Shown here piece by piece: positions 17,700 to 26,483 of a DNA stretch of 47,190 nucleotides. The notes beneath the pieces are model-generated. The model searched no databases. It saw nothing but the letters and a program-made list of their open reading frames with translations, and had not been told where the DNA came from. The stretch spans positions 1 through 47,190 of the forward strand of contig JANXWY010000008.1 of NCBI GenBank assembly GCA_025350905.1, in the 5' to 3' direction. A program made the translations under genes and the position numbers. Origin of the DNA: Verrucomicrobiota bacterium. GTDB lineage: Bacteria; Verrucomicrobiota; Verrucomicrobiia; Limisphaerales; JADLHS01. Numbering within the stretch: position 1 is the first letter of the stretch; each line of letters opens with the position of its first letter.

Positions 17700-20552
17700 T
17701 CAGAAAACAAAGAGAAATTCGCTCGTGTTGTAGAGGGCGCGCGTGAAGGCCGCGAGTCCCAATTCGCGGATCAGGGCGGCAGAGGCCTTGCGCTCGAAGC
17801 GATCGGGCTCGCGGCCATACATTAGTTGAAAGGCGCGCGCGATCTGAGCCGCCGGTTTTTCACCGGCTTCCCGGCGCAAACGTTCGGCGAAAAGCTCCGC
17901 TTGCTGGAGCACGAAGTTGCTGTTGAAGAGATTCAGCGCTTGCAAGGGGGTATTGGAACGGCTGCGTTTGGGGATGACCTGGTTGCCGCTCGGGCAGTCG
18001 AACGCGCCGAACACCGAGTCCTGCTCCTGGCGGATGCGGGTGAGGTAAACCATGCGCCGGAATTCGTTCGGGCCGAAATCGTCCTTCGGGAAATAGCGAT
18101 CGACGTTGTCCGCTTCCTTCCGCTGCAGGTAGAAGCCGGGGCCGCCCATGCGCAAGTCGAGGGCCCCGGACGCCGCGAGCATGCAATCGCGAATGGCTTC
18201 GGCCTCCAACCGGCGCGGCGGGAAGCGCCAGAGCAGCCGCGCATCGGCATCCACGGCCAAGCCCGCGGGCCGCGGCCCGGACGCTTGACCAAAGGTCCGG
18301 GAGCACAGGATCAGCTTCTGCACGTGCTTGAGGGACCAATCGCTGCGCATGAACTCTGCCGCCAGCCAATCCAGCAACGCCGGGTTGGTGGGGCGGCTGC
18401 CGTTCGCGCCAAAATCGCTGGGCGTATCCACGATGCCGGTGCCGAAAATGTACTGCCAAATCCGGTTCACCATGACGCGCGCCGTGAGCGGATTTTGCGG
18501 GCTTGTGATCCAGGCCGCGAACTGGAGCCGCCGCTGCTGCTCGGGGGCATCAACGCCGAGACCCAGGTCGCCGAGGACGGCGACCGTCCCCGGCGCCACC
18601 ACTTCACGCTCCTGCGTTGGATCGCCGCGGTACAACCGGTGCGTGGTCTTGGGTTCGGAAAAAGTTCCGAGCCAGGCCGATTCGCCTTCGGCTAGTTTCG
18701 TCACCTGCTCGTGGGTCTGGCGGATTTGAGCCTGCAAATCCCGCGCGACCTTGGCGTCCGCTTCCGTGAGTGATTTCAGGAAGGCGTTCGGGTCGGAAGC
18801 GCCGACCGTTTCCCGGTCGTTGGAGGAAGCGATCTCGGTCCATTTCCCGGGTTCCCGCGCCGCCTCGATTCGGTAGTCCGTGGCGACGCGATCCTTGAAG
18901 ACGCCTTCCCGATCCCGGCTCCAGACAATCCGTTGAATCCGTTTCGGAGATGGAAAATCCAGCTGCACCCAGCCCCGGCCGGCGGTGTCGGAGATCCAGC
19001 TCCAATTGTTTCCGGTAAGGCCGTCGTTGATATGTTCCAATTTGTGGATCGCATAACCCGGCAACGTGCCGGACGCGGTCGGCACGGTCCCCGTGGCAGC
19101 CAACGCCACGTTGGTTCCGTTGGCGTCGAAAACTTCCAGTTCGTCAACGCACGGTTCCGCACTGGTCGTGGCCAAGATCGTGAACCGCACCGCCGTCGCC
19201 TCCACGGCCGCGAATGACTCCTCGTTGAATCGCTCATTGACCGCCGGCCGCAGGATTTTGACTGCGCCGTCGCCGGGCTTGGCCATCCGGGCGGCTTGCT
19301 TAAGCGCGGCGAGTGAGTTGGATTGCGAGTTCAGTTCGGCCTTGAGCCTGGTCAGCTCCGTTTCTTCAGCGGCATTCAGTTTATGCGGCAACCGACGCTC
19401 CGCGAAATTGACTCCGGCGAAGACCGCCTGGATCGCATAAAAATCCTTCTGCGCGATGGGGTCGAACTTGTGATCGTGGCAGCGGGCACAGCCGAGGGTC
19501 AACCCGAGAAACGCCGTGCCGGTGGTGTTCACGATGTCGGCCAGTTCGTCCTGCCGTTGCATCAGCGTCAGGTTAGGATCGGGACTCTTGACCACGTCGT
19601 AGGCCCCGGCGACGAGAAAGCCCGTGCCGGCATCCGCGCCGCCCGCATCCCCGGCGATCTGCTCGCGGATGAATTGGTCGTACGGTTTGTCGTCGTTCAA
19701 GGACCGGATCACGTAGTCGCGATAGTAGTGCGCATTCTTCCGTTCGTGGTTGGTCTCGAACCCGTTGGACTCGGCGAAGCGGACCACATCCAGCCAATGG
19801 CGCGCCCAGCGTTCGCCATAACGCGGACTGGCCAGGACGCGATCCACTAATTTTTCCCGGGCGTCAGGGCGGGCGTCGTTGAGGAAATTCGCCACTTCCT
19901 CCGGCGTGGGGGGTAGGCCATGCATGACGAGGTAGAGCCGCCGGATGAAAGCGCGTCGATCGGCTGCGGCGGCCAGGGTCAGTTGCTGCTCCGCCAGTCT
20001 CGCCGCGACAAAGGCGTCGATCGGATTCCCGGTCGTGGTTTGGTCACGCCCCGTCGTGGGCACCGGCGGACGCTCGACCGGCTTGAGCGCCCAGTGAATC
20101 GGCTTGGTCGTCGTTTTGTCCGCTGGCCAATTCGCGCCTTGGTCAATCCAGGCGCGCAACAGTCCAATTTGATCGGCCGTCAACGCGTCCCCTTTCGGCG
20201 GCATCTTTCGGTCCGGCACCAGGCCGGCAACCAAGTGAATGAGCGGGCTGTCCGCGCTATGCCGCGGCTGGATGTCAGGGGCGTAGTTTTCTCCGCCCTT
20301 GAGCGCGGCTTCCCGTTCGTCCAACCGGAAGCCGCTCTTCTGTTTTTGGGTGCCGTGACAGGACTGGCAGGCCTGCTCGAAGATGGGCCGGATATCTTTG
20401 GCAAAGTCCACCGGCCGCGGCGTCGCCGGGGGCAGTTGGGTGAGGTCCAAAGCGGGCGCGGGGGCCGCTTCGGCCGCCCCCCAAATGAGAGCTAGGCCGA
20501 CGCCGACCGCTACCCACGTCAACCACCGGCGTGGAGTTTTCGTGGGCGTCAT
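17700..20552 (-). CDS. PSCyt1-DUF1549-DUF1553 protein (second pair)
   Basis: An exported protein of 950 residues from the chosen start. It has a signal peptide (RRWLTWVAVGVGLALIWGAAEA), a PSCyt1 domain with CQSCH and PPKGDALTADQ, DUF1549 (NPIDAFVAARLAEQQL, MHGLPPTPEEVANFL, RYGERWARHWLDVVRFAES, with CARCHDHKFDP), an inserted beta domain and C-terminal DUF1553 (NRIWQYIFGTGIVDTPSDFG). The insert (about 450-590) reads INDGLTGNNWSW then GWVQLDFPSPKRIQRIVWSRD, a good match to discoidin (F5/8 type C) domains. Three in-frame ATGs are possible (20609, 20579, 20552); I took the last because it gives a normal signal length and GGACGGA precedes it, but 20579 is also reasonable. It pairs with the DUF1501 gene 9 bp downstream. 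A family C repeat lies upstream. Confidence 0.9.
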   Translation of the reverse strand: MTPTKTPRRWLTWVAVGVGLALIWGAAEAAPAPALDLTQLPPATPRPVDFAKDIRPIFEQACQSCHGTQKQKSGFRLDEREAALKGGENYAPDIQPRHSADSPLIHLVAGLVPDRKMPPKGDALTADQIGLLRAWIDQGANWPADKTTTKPIHWALKPVERPPVPTTGRDQTTTGNPIDAFVAARLAEQQLTLAAAADRRAFIRRLYLVMHGLPPTPEEVANFLNDARPDAREKLVDRVLASPRYGERWARHWLDVVRFAESNGFETNHERKNAHYYRDYVIRSLNDDKPYDQFIREQIAGDAGGADAGTGFLVAGAYDVVKSPDPNLTLMQRQDELADIVNTTGTAFLGLTLGCARCHDHKFDPIAQKDFYAIQAVFAGVNFAERRLPHKLNAAEETELTRLKAELNSQSNSLAALKQAARMAKPGDGAVKILRPAVNERFNEESFAAVEATAVRFTILATTSAEPCVDELEVFDANGTNVALAATGTVPTASGTLPGYAIHKLEHINDGLTGNNWSWISDTAGRGWVQLDFPSPKRIQRIVWSRDREGVFKDRVATDYRIEAAREPGKWTEIASSNDRETVGASDPNAFLKSLTEADAKVARDLQAQIRQTHEQVTKLAEGESAWLGTFSEPKTTHRLYRGDPTQEREVVAPGTVAVLGDLGLGVDAPEQQRRLQFAAWITSPQNPLTARVMVNRIWQYIFGTGIVDTPSDFGANGSRPTNPALLDWLAAEFMRSDWSLKHVQKLILCSRTFGQASGPRPAGLAVDADARLLWRFPPRRLEAEAIRDCMLAASGALDLRMGGPGFYLQRKEADNVDRYFPKDDFGPNEFRRMVYLTRIRQEQDSVFGAFDCPSGNQVIPKRSRSNTPLQALNLFNSNFVLQQAELFAERLRREAGEKPAAQIARAFQLMYGREPDRFERKASAALIRELGLAAFTRALYNTSEFLFVF

Positions 20553-20693
20553 TTCCGTCCGGCGAAAAGTGATTCTCATCTTTCGACGCAACAGCAGTGC
20601 GCAGGGCATCCGTTGCCCTCAACCTGGTACCGCTGCAAAGCTTTTGGTCACTATGCCGGTGATCCGCCTTGGTGTCCATCCCTCCAGTTCCGG

Positions 20694-20831
20694 CTCGAGC
20701 AATTCTCGTTTGGAACCGGAGCGCGGCTGTGTCGTCCTCGACCAGCCGCAGCAGGTTGAGGAACCCCAGCGGTTCTGGCCTGACTGCGTGCTGCGGCTGA
20801 TCTCTGACACAGCCGCGCTCCTCAAAATGAG
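20694..20831. repeat. Nested palindromic element, family C, copy 1
   Basis: About 138 bp lying in the roughly 400-bp gap between a DUF1549/DUF1553 gene and the TPR/FG-GAP gene. It is the reverse complement of the element at 44911-45057, with roughly 85-90% identity by eye over a 123-bp core. Each half carries a hairpin GCGGCTG-T-GTC ... GAC-CAGCCGC with one unpaired T. The left loop is TCCT; the right loop, read on -, is AGA. The rest of the gap (20553-20693 and 20832-20951) shows nothing else I can name. Confidence 0.85.
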
Positions 20832-20951
20832 TTTCGTGTTCCGATTGGAAACCCGCGTGGCGGCGGCAGGGGACCCGGCAGCCGCTCGCGGCTTCAGGTT
20901 GCGATAGGGGTTTGCTTGGTTTTGGCGGATGGGAAAATTGAGACCTTCGAG

Positions 20952-23900
20952 TTAGCGGGCTCGCGGCGGTTTTCGATTCAGCGTCATGGGGCCGACCCAG
21001 CGGGTTTGGTAATGACTCATCCGGGTTGCACTCAAACTCGGCGGGCGGGTCTGCCGCCCGTAAGCTTGATCATCGAGGCCGAGAAAGGGCAGTGGCTCGA
21101 CCCGCCAGCCCTCAGCCACATGAACATCAGCGTCCTTGTCCCAGCCGACGACGTACAGAAAGAAATCGCGCTCGAAGCCGGCGGGTTTTTTAGGTGGGAG
21201 TTGGTCGGCCTTGAACGACAGCGCCAGTTCATCACCGCCATTCAGGAGCACCAGGGCATCGTCGCGGTCCTGCAGCAATTCATCCACGGCCCCATACCGC
21301 GTACACCAACCTGCGGGCGTGCGGCGCCAGGGCGGTGCGGCTACGACATTCTCGTACTCCGGCGTGAGGGGCAGAAAGTCAGGCCAAGGTTGGTGTTTGC
21401 TAAACCCGCGCCAATGCAAATCAGTACGGTCAGGCCGCAGCGTGGTTTGCCGGGTCTGATCCGCGGCGGCCTTTTCGCACAGCGTCGCCGAGTCCCAATA
21501 GATTTCGAAAGCCGTGGTCAGGCGGAGCCGGCGCGTGCCCGCCGGCAGTTTCTTCTCCAAATCCACGAGGATGGTTTTGGTTTTTCCCGCCGGGGCGCCA
21601 ACTTCAACCGCGACCGGTTGCCACGTGCCATCGGGCAATTCTGCCTCGAGCTGGGGGAAAGGGAAAGGCAGGCTGGCGTCCAGTGAGGCCGCGATGTTCG
21701 CCATGCCGCCGCCAAAGCGCAGCCAGCCGTTCAAGGCCAGCACCAGCGGCCGATCGGTCGGCAGCTCCCCGAAATCCATCGTGATGGAAAACGGCTCGGC
21801 CAGTCCCCGCAACTGGGGGGCGCGCAGGTGCACGGGGGAAACCATCTGATGATCGGTCTGCGCCAAGGCAGCGGTAACATCCACCCCGTCGCTCCGAATG
21901 GCCTGCTGCAGCGAGGCCAGCCGGCGCAGCGTCCAAAGTTCGTGCGGTGGGAAGGGTTTCCCCGGGCGCAATTTGCTGGTGGATGCGACCAAAGTCCCGG
22001 CGGGATGATCCACCACGACCAATTGGGCCTGATCCAGATAAAGCACTTCACGTAGCTCTTCAGTGATTCGGAGTTCAAACTTCCCGTCCTTCGACGGAAA
22101 CTGCGTTTCATTGCCGAGGGCCAGGTACTCTTCCGGGTCCGCCTCAATGTAGCGCGTTTCCGACACCGGCAGACCTAACGGTGCCGCGCCCAAAATGTCC
22201 GTGACGAATTTGAATTGCTGTCCGTCCCAAGCGAAGAGATAGGGGCAGGACCCGGTCGGCAGCGTGAGTTCCACGAGATCCAAGGCCTGGGTCGCCACCG
22301 CCACTTCGGTCAAAGTGGTCGCGAGGTCGAACCACCGGACTTTGAGCAAATCGATCTGGTCATGTTTGCCGACGCCAATTTCAAACGGGAGCTGCGTCAG
22401 CGTGCGGATGGTTCGCCAGTTGCCGGATACCAGTTCCACCCGGACGCCCAGTCCCGAGGCGTTTGAGCGGTTTCCCGCCAGCCGCAACTTGAACTGCTTG
22501 TTCGCACTGCCGCCATCATTCCGCCAGAACTGCAAACCGCCCGGCGTGCCAACGATCAAATCAGTGTCGCCGTCCTGGTCAAAATCCGCGGCCGCGATGG
22601 ATTCCACGGCGCCGAGTTTGTCGAGCCCGGTCGCGGCGGTGACGTCTTGAAATCCCCGCTTGCCGAGATTGCGCCAGAGGCGGACGCCGTTGCCGCAGGC
22701 GGCGACATCGAGCCAGCCATCATTGTCATAATCCAGGAGCAGCAGGGATTTGACTTGGAATCCTGACAGCGGGAGATCCAACCGTTCATTTAGGCCGCCG
22801 AAAACCAGGTGGATCGCTTGGTCATCGGCCAACGCCAGATCAACCTGGAGATCGTTGTTCAGGTCGCCCAAGGCGATGGCCCTTCCGGCTGGCCAATTCG
22901 CGGTCAAGTTGGTTTGCACGAATTGACCGGCGCGTTGTTTGGCGAAAAACTGCGGCGGTTGCGCGGCCCGCGCGGCGAACACCCCGGCCATGTCCTCGTC
23001 GTTCCAATCTTCGACGGCCACTTGTTCTGTCCCGGGCAAGATTGCGGGCAAGCCGGAATTGGTACGGCTCTGAAAGTAAAAGCTGCCGAGGTTGCGATAA
23101 ACGTTTAAGCCCGCGCCTTCGGGGAGAACCACCAGTAAATCGAGCTTGCCGGTGAAATCGAGATCGGCGAGCAAGCCATCGCGGCCTTGAAGATTTTTGA
23201 GGCCCGCGGCGGACGTGACTTCACGAAACTGGCCGTTGGTGGCGAAACGGAAGACGTGCGACGCCTGCTCACCCAACATCACGACATCTTCGAAGCGATC
23301 ATTGTTCAAGTCTCCCACCAGGCAGCGCCGATACGCTACGGTATTTGTGGCCGGCCACAATTCGCCCAGCGGCGCGAAGTGACCGTTGGAGTTACTCAAC
23401 AACCGAAAGCCATTTCCCTCCGTCACAAACAGACTGTTACGCCCGTCGTGGTTGTAATCCAAAACTCCGATCGGCCCACGATAAACCGAGGCTTGCGACC
23501 CGAAGGCCGCGGCCGTCGCCTCGGCGAAGTGGACCGAAATTCCGTTTGCTTCCGGCTGCGCCAGACTAAAGGCGATGCGGGGTTTGGTGTAAAGACAGCG
23601 CTCAAAAGTTGCCGGTCCGCTGACAGCGCCCGGGTTTTTCGCGATGATCTCCTGGTGCTTCGCCAGTTCCTGGGTCGCCTCAGCGGTTCGATTCATGCGC
23701 TGGTAAAGCCGGCTCAGTTGATAATGTCCGGAAGGATGGTCCGGTTGAAATTGGACCAGCGTTTCGAATTCGCGGATGGCATCCTCCAAGTGTCCCAGTC
23801 GTTCTTGAGCCACACCGAGTTGGAAATTGAGGGCGTCCACCGCAGGCTCGATTTTCTGCGATTCTTGGAACGCCTGGACCGCCGGTTCGGCTTCGTTCAG

Positions 23901-24230
23901 CCGCAAGTGGGCGCAACCCATCAGGTAGTACGCCGCCGGGTTATTGTGGTCGAGCGCGAGCGCCGATTGACACTGTGCAATCGCCGCCCGGCTGTCGCCG
24001 GCCAGCAGGTACGCGTTGGCCAGGTTCAGGTGTGCGTCGATGCTTTCCGGAGCCATCTTGACCGATTGGGTGTAGGCGATAATGGCGTTGGTGGCCTCGC
24101 CCTTTTCCAGATAACCCTGACCGAGGGTCATCGAGCGTTCGAAGCCGCCGGTAGGAGGCCGCAGCCGGACAAACAGCAGTGCCGCCACGGCAGCGAAGCA
24201 GGCGACAATCAATAACAGCACCTTTTTCAT
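20952..24230 (-). CDS. TPR / FG-GAP / UnbV-type giant exported protein
   Basis: A protein of 1092 residues from ATG 24230, chosen because it gives a clean signal anchor (MKKVLLLIVACFAAVAALLF); the open frame begins seven codons earlier. Residues about 35-195 are TPR repeats (AYYLMGCAHLRLNEAEPAVQ, HYQLSRLYQRMNRTAEATQ). Next comes an FG-GAP/VCBS propeller (about 235-575; VLDYNHDGRNSLFV, VGDLNNDRFEDVVM, LLDYDNDGWLDVAA, AADFDQDGDTDLIV) and a UnbV/ASPIC-like segment (LRLAGNRSNASGLGVRVELV). The last 400 residues (from GSCPYLFAWDGQQFKFVTD) form a further domain I cannot name. The TPRs sit before the propeller, as in many UnbV proteins. It is the last gene of the cytochrome/CRTAC1 unit, and a family B repeat lies before it. 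The propeller may bind calcium through its DxDxDG loops. The function is unknown. Confidence 0.85.
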   Translation of the reverse strand: MKKVLLLIVACFAAVAALLFVRLRPPTGGFERSMTLGQGYLEKGEATNAIIAYTQSVKMAPESIDAHLNLANAYLLAGDSRAAIAQCQSALALDHNNPAAYYLMGCAHLRLNEAEPAVQAFQESQKIEPAVDALNFQLGVAQERLGHLEDAIREFETLVQFQPDHPSGHYQLSRLYQRMNRTAEATQELAKHQEIIAKNPGAVSGPATFERCLYTKPRIAFSLAQPEANGISVHFAEATAAAFGSQASVYRGPIGVLDYNHDGRNSLFVTEGNGFRLLSNSNGHFAPLGELWPATNTVAYRRCLVGDLNNDRFEDVVMLGEQASHVFRFATNGQFREVTSAAGLKNLQGRDGLLADLDFTGKLDLLVVLPEGAGLNVYRNLGSFYFQSRTNSGLPAILPGTEQVAVEDWNDEDMAGVFAARAAQPPQFFAKQRAGQFVQTNLTANWPAGRAIALGDLNNDLQVDLALADDQAIHLVFGGLNERLDLPLSGFQVKSLLLLDYDNDGWLDVAACGNGVRLWRNLGKRGFQDVTAATGLDKLGAVESIAAADFDQDGDTDLIVGTPGGLQFWRNDGGSANKQFKLRLAGNRSNASGLGVRVELVSGNWRTIRTLTQLPFEIGVGKHDQIDLLKVRWFDLATTLTEVAVATQALDLVELTLPTGSCPYLFAWDGQQFKFVTDILGAAPLGLPVSETRYIEADPEEYLALGNETQFPSKDGKFELRITEELREVLYLDQAQLVVVDHPAGTLVASTSKLRPGKPFPPHELWTLRRLASLQQAIRSDGVDVTAALAQTDHQMVSPVHLRAPQLRGLAEPFSITMDFGELPTDRPLVLALNGWLRFGGGMANIAASLDASLPFPFPQLEAELPDGTWQPVAVEVGAPAGKTKTILVDLEKKLPAGTRRLRLTTAFEIYWDSATLCEKAAADQTRQTTLRPDRTDLHWRGFSKHQPWPDFLPLTPEYENVVAAPPWRRTPAGWCTRYGAVDELLQDRDDALVLLNGGDELALSFKADQLPPKKPAGFERDFFLYVVGWDKDADVHVAEGWRVEPLPFLGLDDQAYGRQTRPPSLSATRMSHYQTRWVGPMTLNRKPPRAR

Positions 24231-24436
24231 CGAAGTCAGAGAGCCTGTCAAAATATAGTGTGACCAGCAACGAAAACTGCCGCTGGGAGGCCCGCAGCGC
24301 GCCTGGGTTCAGGTTCATGAATTCTCATCACTCTTCCGTGCGGAGGCCATTGAGCCATCCATTCAAGAAAATAAAATGGCCCGCCGTTAGCGGCCGGCGC
24401 GCGTCCGTCCTGCCGTATTGAAACAACTAAATTGCG

Positions 24437-24563
24437 GTCGGGTCGTCGCGCTGCGACGACCAGCACCGCGAGGATCGGCGCGACGATGTTGTACGGGTAC
24501 AGGTGGTATGAGACACGTTCCGGCCCTGCACGGGCCGGGGTCGTCGCAGCGCGACAACCCTAC
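24437..24563. repeat. Nested palindromic element, family B, copy 1
   Basis: A 127-bp element between the CRTAC1 gene and the TPR/FG-GAP gene, in a 341-bp gap. The left end is GTCG (one change from GTAG) followed directly by hairpin GGTCGTCGC-GCT-GCGACGACC (24441-24461). The right end is hairpin 24539-24559 with loop AGC, followed directly by CTAC (24560-24563). An inner hairpin CGGCCC-TGCAC-GGGCCG lies at 24521-24537. It is the same architecture and largely the same sequence as 40855-40985. The rest of the gap (24231-24436) is unremarkable. Confidence 0.88.
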
Positions 24564-24571
24564 CGAAGGCA

Positions 24572-26437
24572 TCAGTGCGCTTCGGTGACCGTCGTCGTCG
24601 CATCCACCGTTGGTTTTTCCACTCTTTGCTTCGCGCCGCCGGGCCAGACGATCTCGACCGCGTCGGGGCTGACCGCGGCGCCCAGACCAAAGGTCACCGG
24701 CAGTTCGGATTGGGAAAGATAGCCGCGCGTCGGCATCACGTCGCGCGACAGGGTTTGCCCGCCCACTTTCACATTAATGCGGGCGCCGATGGCATCGCGG
24801 TTGGCCTGGGTGCCGGTTAGTTTCAAGCGCAGCCAATGATGGCCAAGGGCCTGATCGTTGCGCAGCAGCAACGGCGCGCCGCCGACTTGGGTCAATAAAA
24901 CATCCAAGTCGCCATCGCCGTCGATGTCGGCGAAGGCGCAGCCCCGGCCTACGATGGGTTTGAAGAGGTCGGGCCCGCATTTATCCGCAGACACGGAGCA
25001 GAAGCAGCCGGCGCGGGCGGCCCCGGCGTTCCAGAAGAGTTGCGCCGGTTGGGCGTAGTGCTGGCTTTTTTGGATCTTGCTGATCTCCTCTTCCAAATGT
25101 CCGTTGACCGAAAGCAGGTCCAGGCGACCGTCGAGATCGTAATCAAAAAAGAACAAGCCGAACTTCAGCCATTGCCGGCTCGCGGGACCCACACCTTCGG
25201 TGATGGCTTCATCGGTAAACACCAGCGGATCCTGCTGCGAAACGTAAAGCGCCGTCATTTCGTTGGCGAAGTTGCCAATGGCGATGCCGAGGGTTTGATC
25301 GTTGCGATATCGGGCGGAGTCAATGCCCATGGCGCCCCGCGTGTTGCCATAGCTGTCGAACGCGATGCCGCTCGCCGCCCCAATTTCCTTGAATGTTCCG
25401 TTGTGTTGATTGTGAAAAACAAAGTTCTGGACGGTGTCGTTGGCGACGACGAGGTCGATCCAGCCGTCGCCATCCAGATCCACCGGCGCGACGCCGAGCG
25501 TTTTGGCCACGGGCACTCCGGTGGCCGGGTTCTTGATTTGAAGGCCGGCCGCCGCCGAAACCTCCGTGAAGTGACCGTTGCCATCGTTGTGAAACAGCGA
25601 CGGGAAGGTGCCTTCAAAATTCATCGGCTGGCCGTAGGCGCGGCCAATGCCGACGAGCTTGTAACCGACTTCAAAATCAATCTCCCGCGACCAGCGCACG
25701 TAGTGGCCGACGAAGAGATCGAGTTTCCCGTCGTTGTCATAATCAATCCACGCGGCGCAGGTGCTCCAATCATTGGTGGCGCCAGCCACGCCTGCGGCGG
25801 TGGTGACTTCCTTGAACTTCCCATTCCCTTCATTGTGGAAAAGATGGTTGCCGCCGACGCCCGTGATGAAAACATCGGGCAAACCGTCATTGTCGTAATC
25901 GCCGATCGCCGCGCCCATGCCGTAGAGACTCACGTCCAGCCCGGAGCCGGCCGTCACATCCGCAAAATGCCCTTTACCGTCGTTGCGATAGAGCGCCAGG
26001 GTGGGCTTCGGGTCGGAGGTTTTCCACGGCCAGGTGGTTGAATTGACGAACAACACATCCGGGGCGCCGTCGTTATCGAAATCAAAGAAGGCGCAGCCGC
26101 CACCCATCGTTTCCGGCAGCAGCTTGTCGCCGTAAGCCCCGTTGTTGTGGACGAACGTGATCCCAGCTGACTTGGTGATGTCGGTGAAGCGGGCGGCGGG
26201 GATTTCCGCCGGTGCTGGTTCGGAGGGAGTTGGCGCGCTGAGTTTGGTTTGTTGCTCGGGAGGGAGCGCCGGTTTGCGTTGCAGAACGATGATGACGCAT
26301 GTGACCACCAGGCCGAGGATGACGAAGGTAACGGCGGATCCGCGAAAAGCGCGGCCGATGACGGCATCGTCCAGATGCGCGACTTCGTCGTGCTCTTCGG
26401 GTGGCGGGCTGGGTTGGTCGTTGGCGTTGGGGTTCAT
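24572..26437 (-). CDS. CRTAC1 family protein, membrane anchored (FG-GAP + UnbV)
   Basis: A 621-residue protein. A cytoplasmic tail of about 32 residues and one membrane helix (about 33-55, VTFVILGLVVTCVIIVLQR) are followed by a Pro-rich linker. The extracytoplasmic part is an FG-GAP propeller (about 85-500) with calcium-type loops FDFDNDGAPDVLF, IGDYDNDGLPDVF, WIDYDNDGKLDLF, PVDLDGDGWIDLV and DIDGDGDLDV, and a C-terminal ASPIC/UnbV domain (GTQANRDAIGARINVKVGG, YLSQSELPVTFGLG). ATG 26437 is used because the earlier open frame runs into the cytochrome gene and does not look like protein. It follows the cytochrome gene by 46 bp. It is about two-thirds identical by eye to the secreted protein at 34430, but has several cysteines (GGGCAF, STCAAW, GCFCSVSADKC, GRGCAF) where that one has none. 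Confidence 0.9.
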   Translation of the reverse strand: MNPNANDQPSPPPEEHDEVAHLDDAVIGRAFRGSAVTFVILGLVVTCVIIVLQRKPALPPEQQTKLSAPTPSEPAPAEIPAARFTDITKSAGITFVHNNGAYGDKLLPETMGGGCAFFDFDNDGAPDVLFVNSTTWPWKTSDPKPTLALYRNDGKGHFADVTAGSGLDVSLYGMGAAIGDYDNDGLPDVFITGVGGNHLFHNEGNGKFKEVTTAAGVAGATNDWSTCAAWIDYDNDGKLDLFVGHYVRWSREIDFEVGYKLVGIGRAYGQPMNFEGTFPSLFHNDGNGHFTEVSAAAGLQIKNPATGVPVAKTLGVAPVDLDGDGWIDLVVANDTVQNFVFHNQHNGTFKEIGAASGIAFDSYGNTRGAMGIDSARYRNDQTLGIAIGNFANEMTALYVSQQDPLVFTDEAITEGVGPASRQWLKFGLFFFDYDLDGRLDLLSVNGHLEEEISKIQKSQHYAQPAQLFWNAGAARAGCFCSVSADKCGPDLFKPIVGRGCAFADIDGDGDLDVLLTQVGGAPLLLRNDQALGHHWLRLKLTGTQANRDAIGARINVKVGGQTLSRDVMPTRGYLSQSELPVTFGLGAAVSPDAVEIVWPGGAKQRVEKPTVDATTTVTEAH

Positions 26438-26483
26438 GAGTGGATGGCGGGAGGGGGGTGAACTTGGTTTGGGAAAGGAGGTT

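Noticed and set aside
24437-24563. CRISPR array
   Set aside because: The repeats are single, long nested palindromes far apart, with no regular short spacers and no cas genes.
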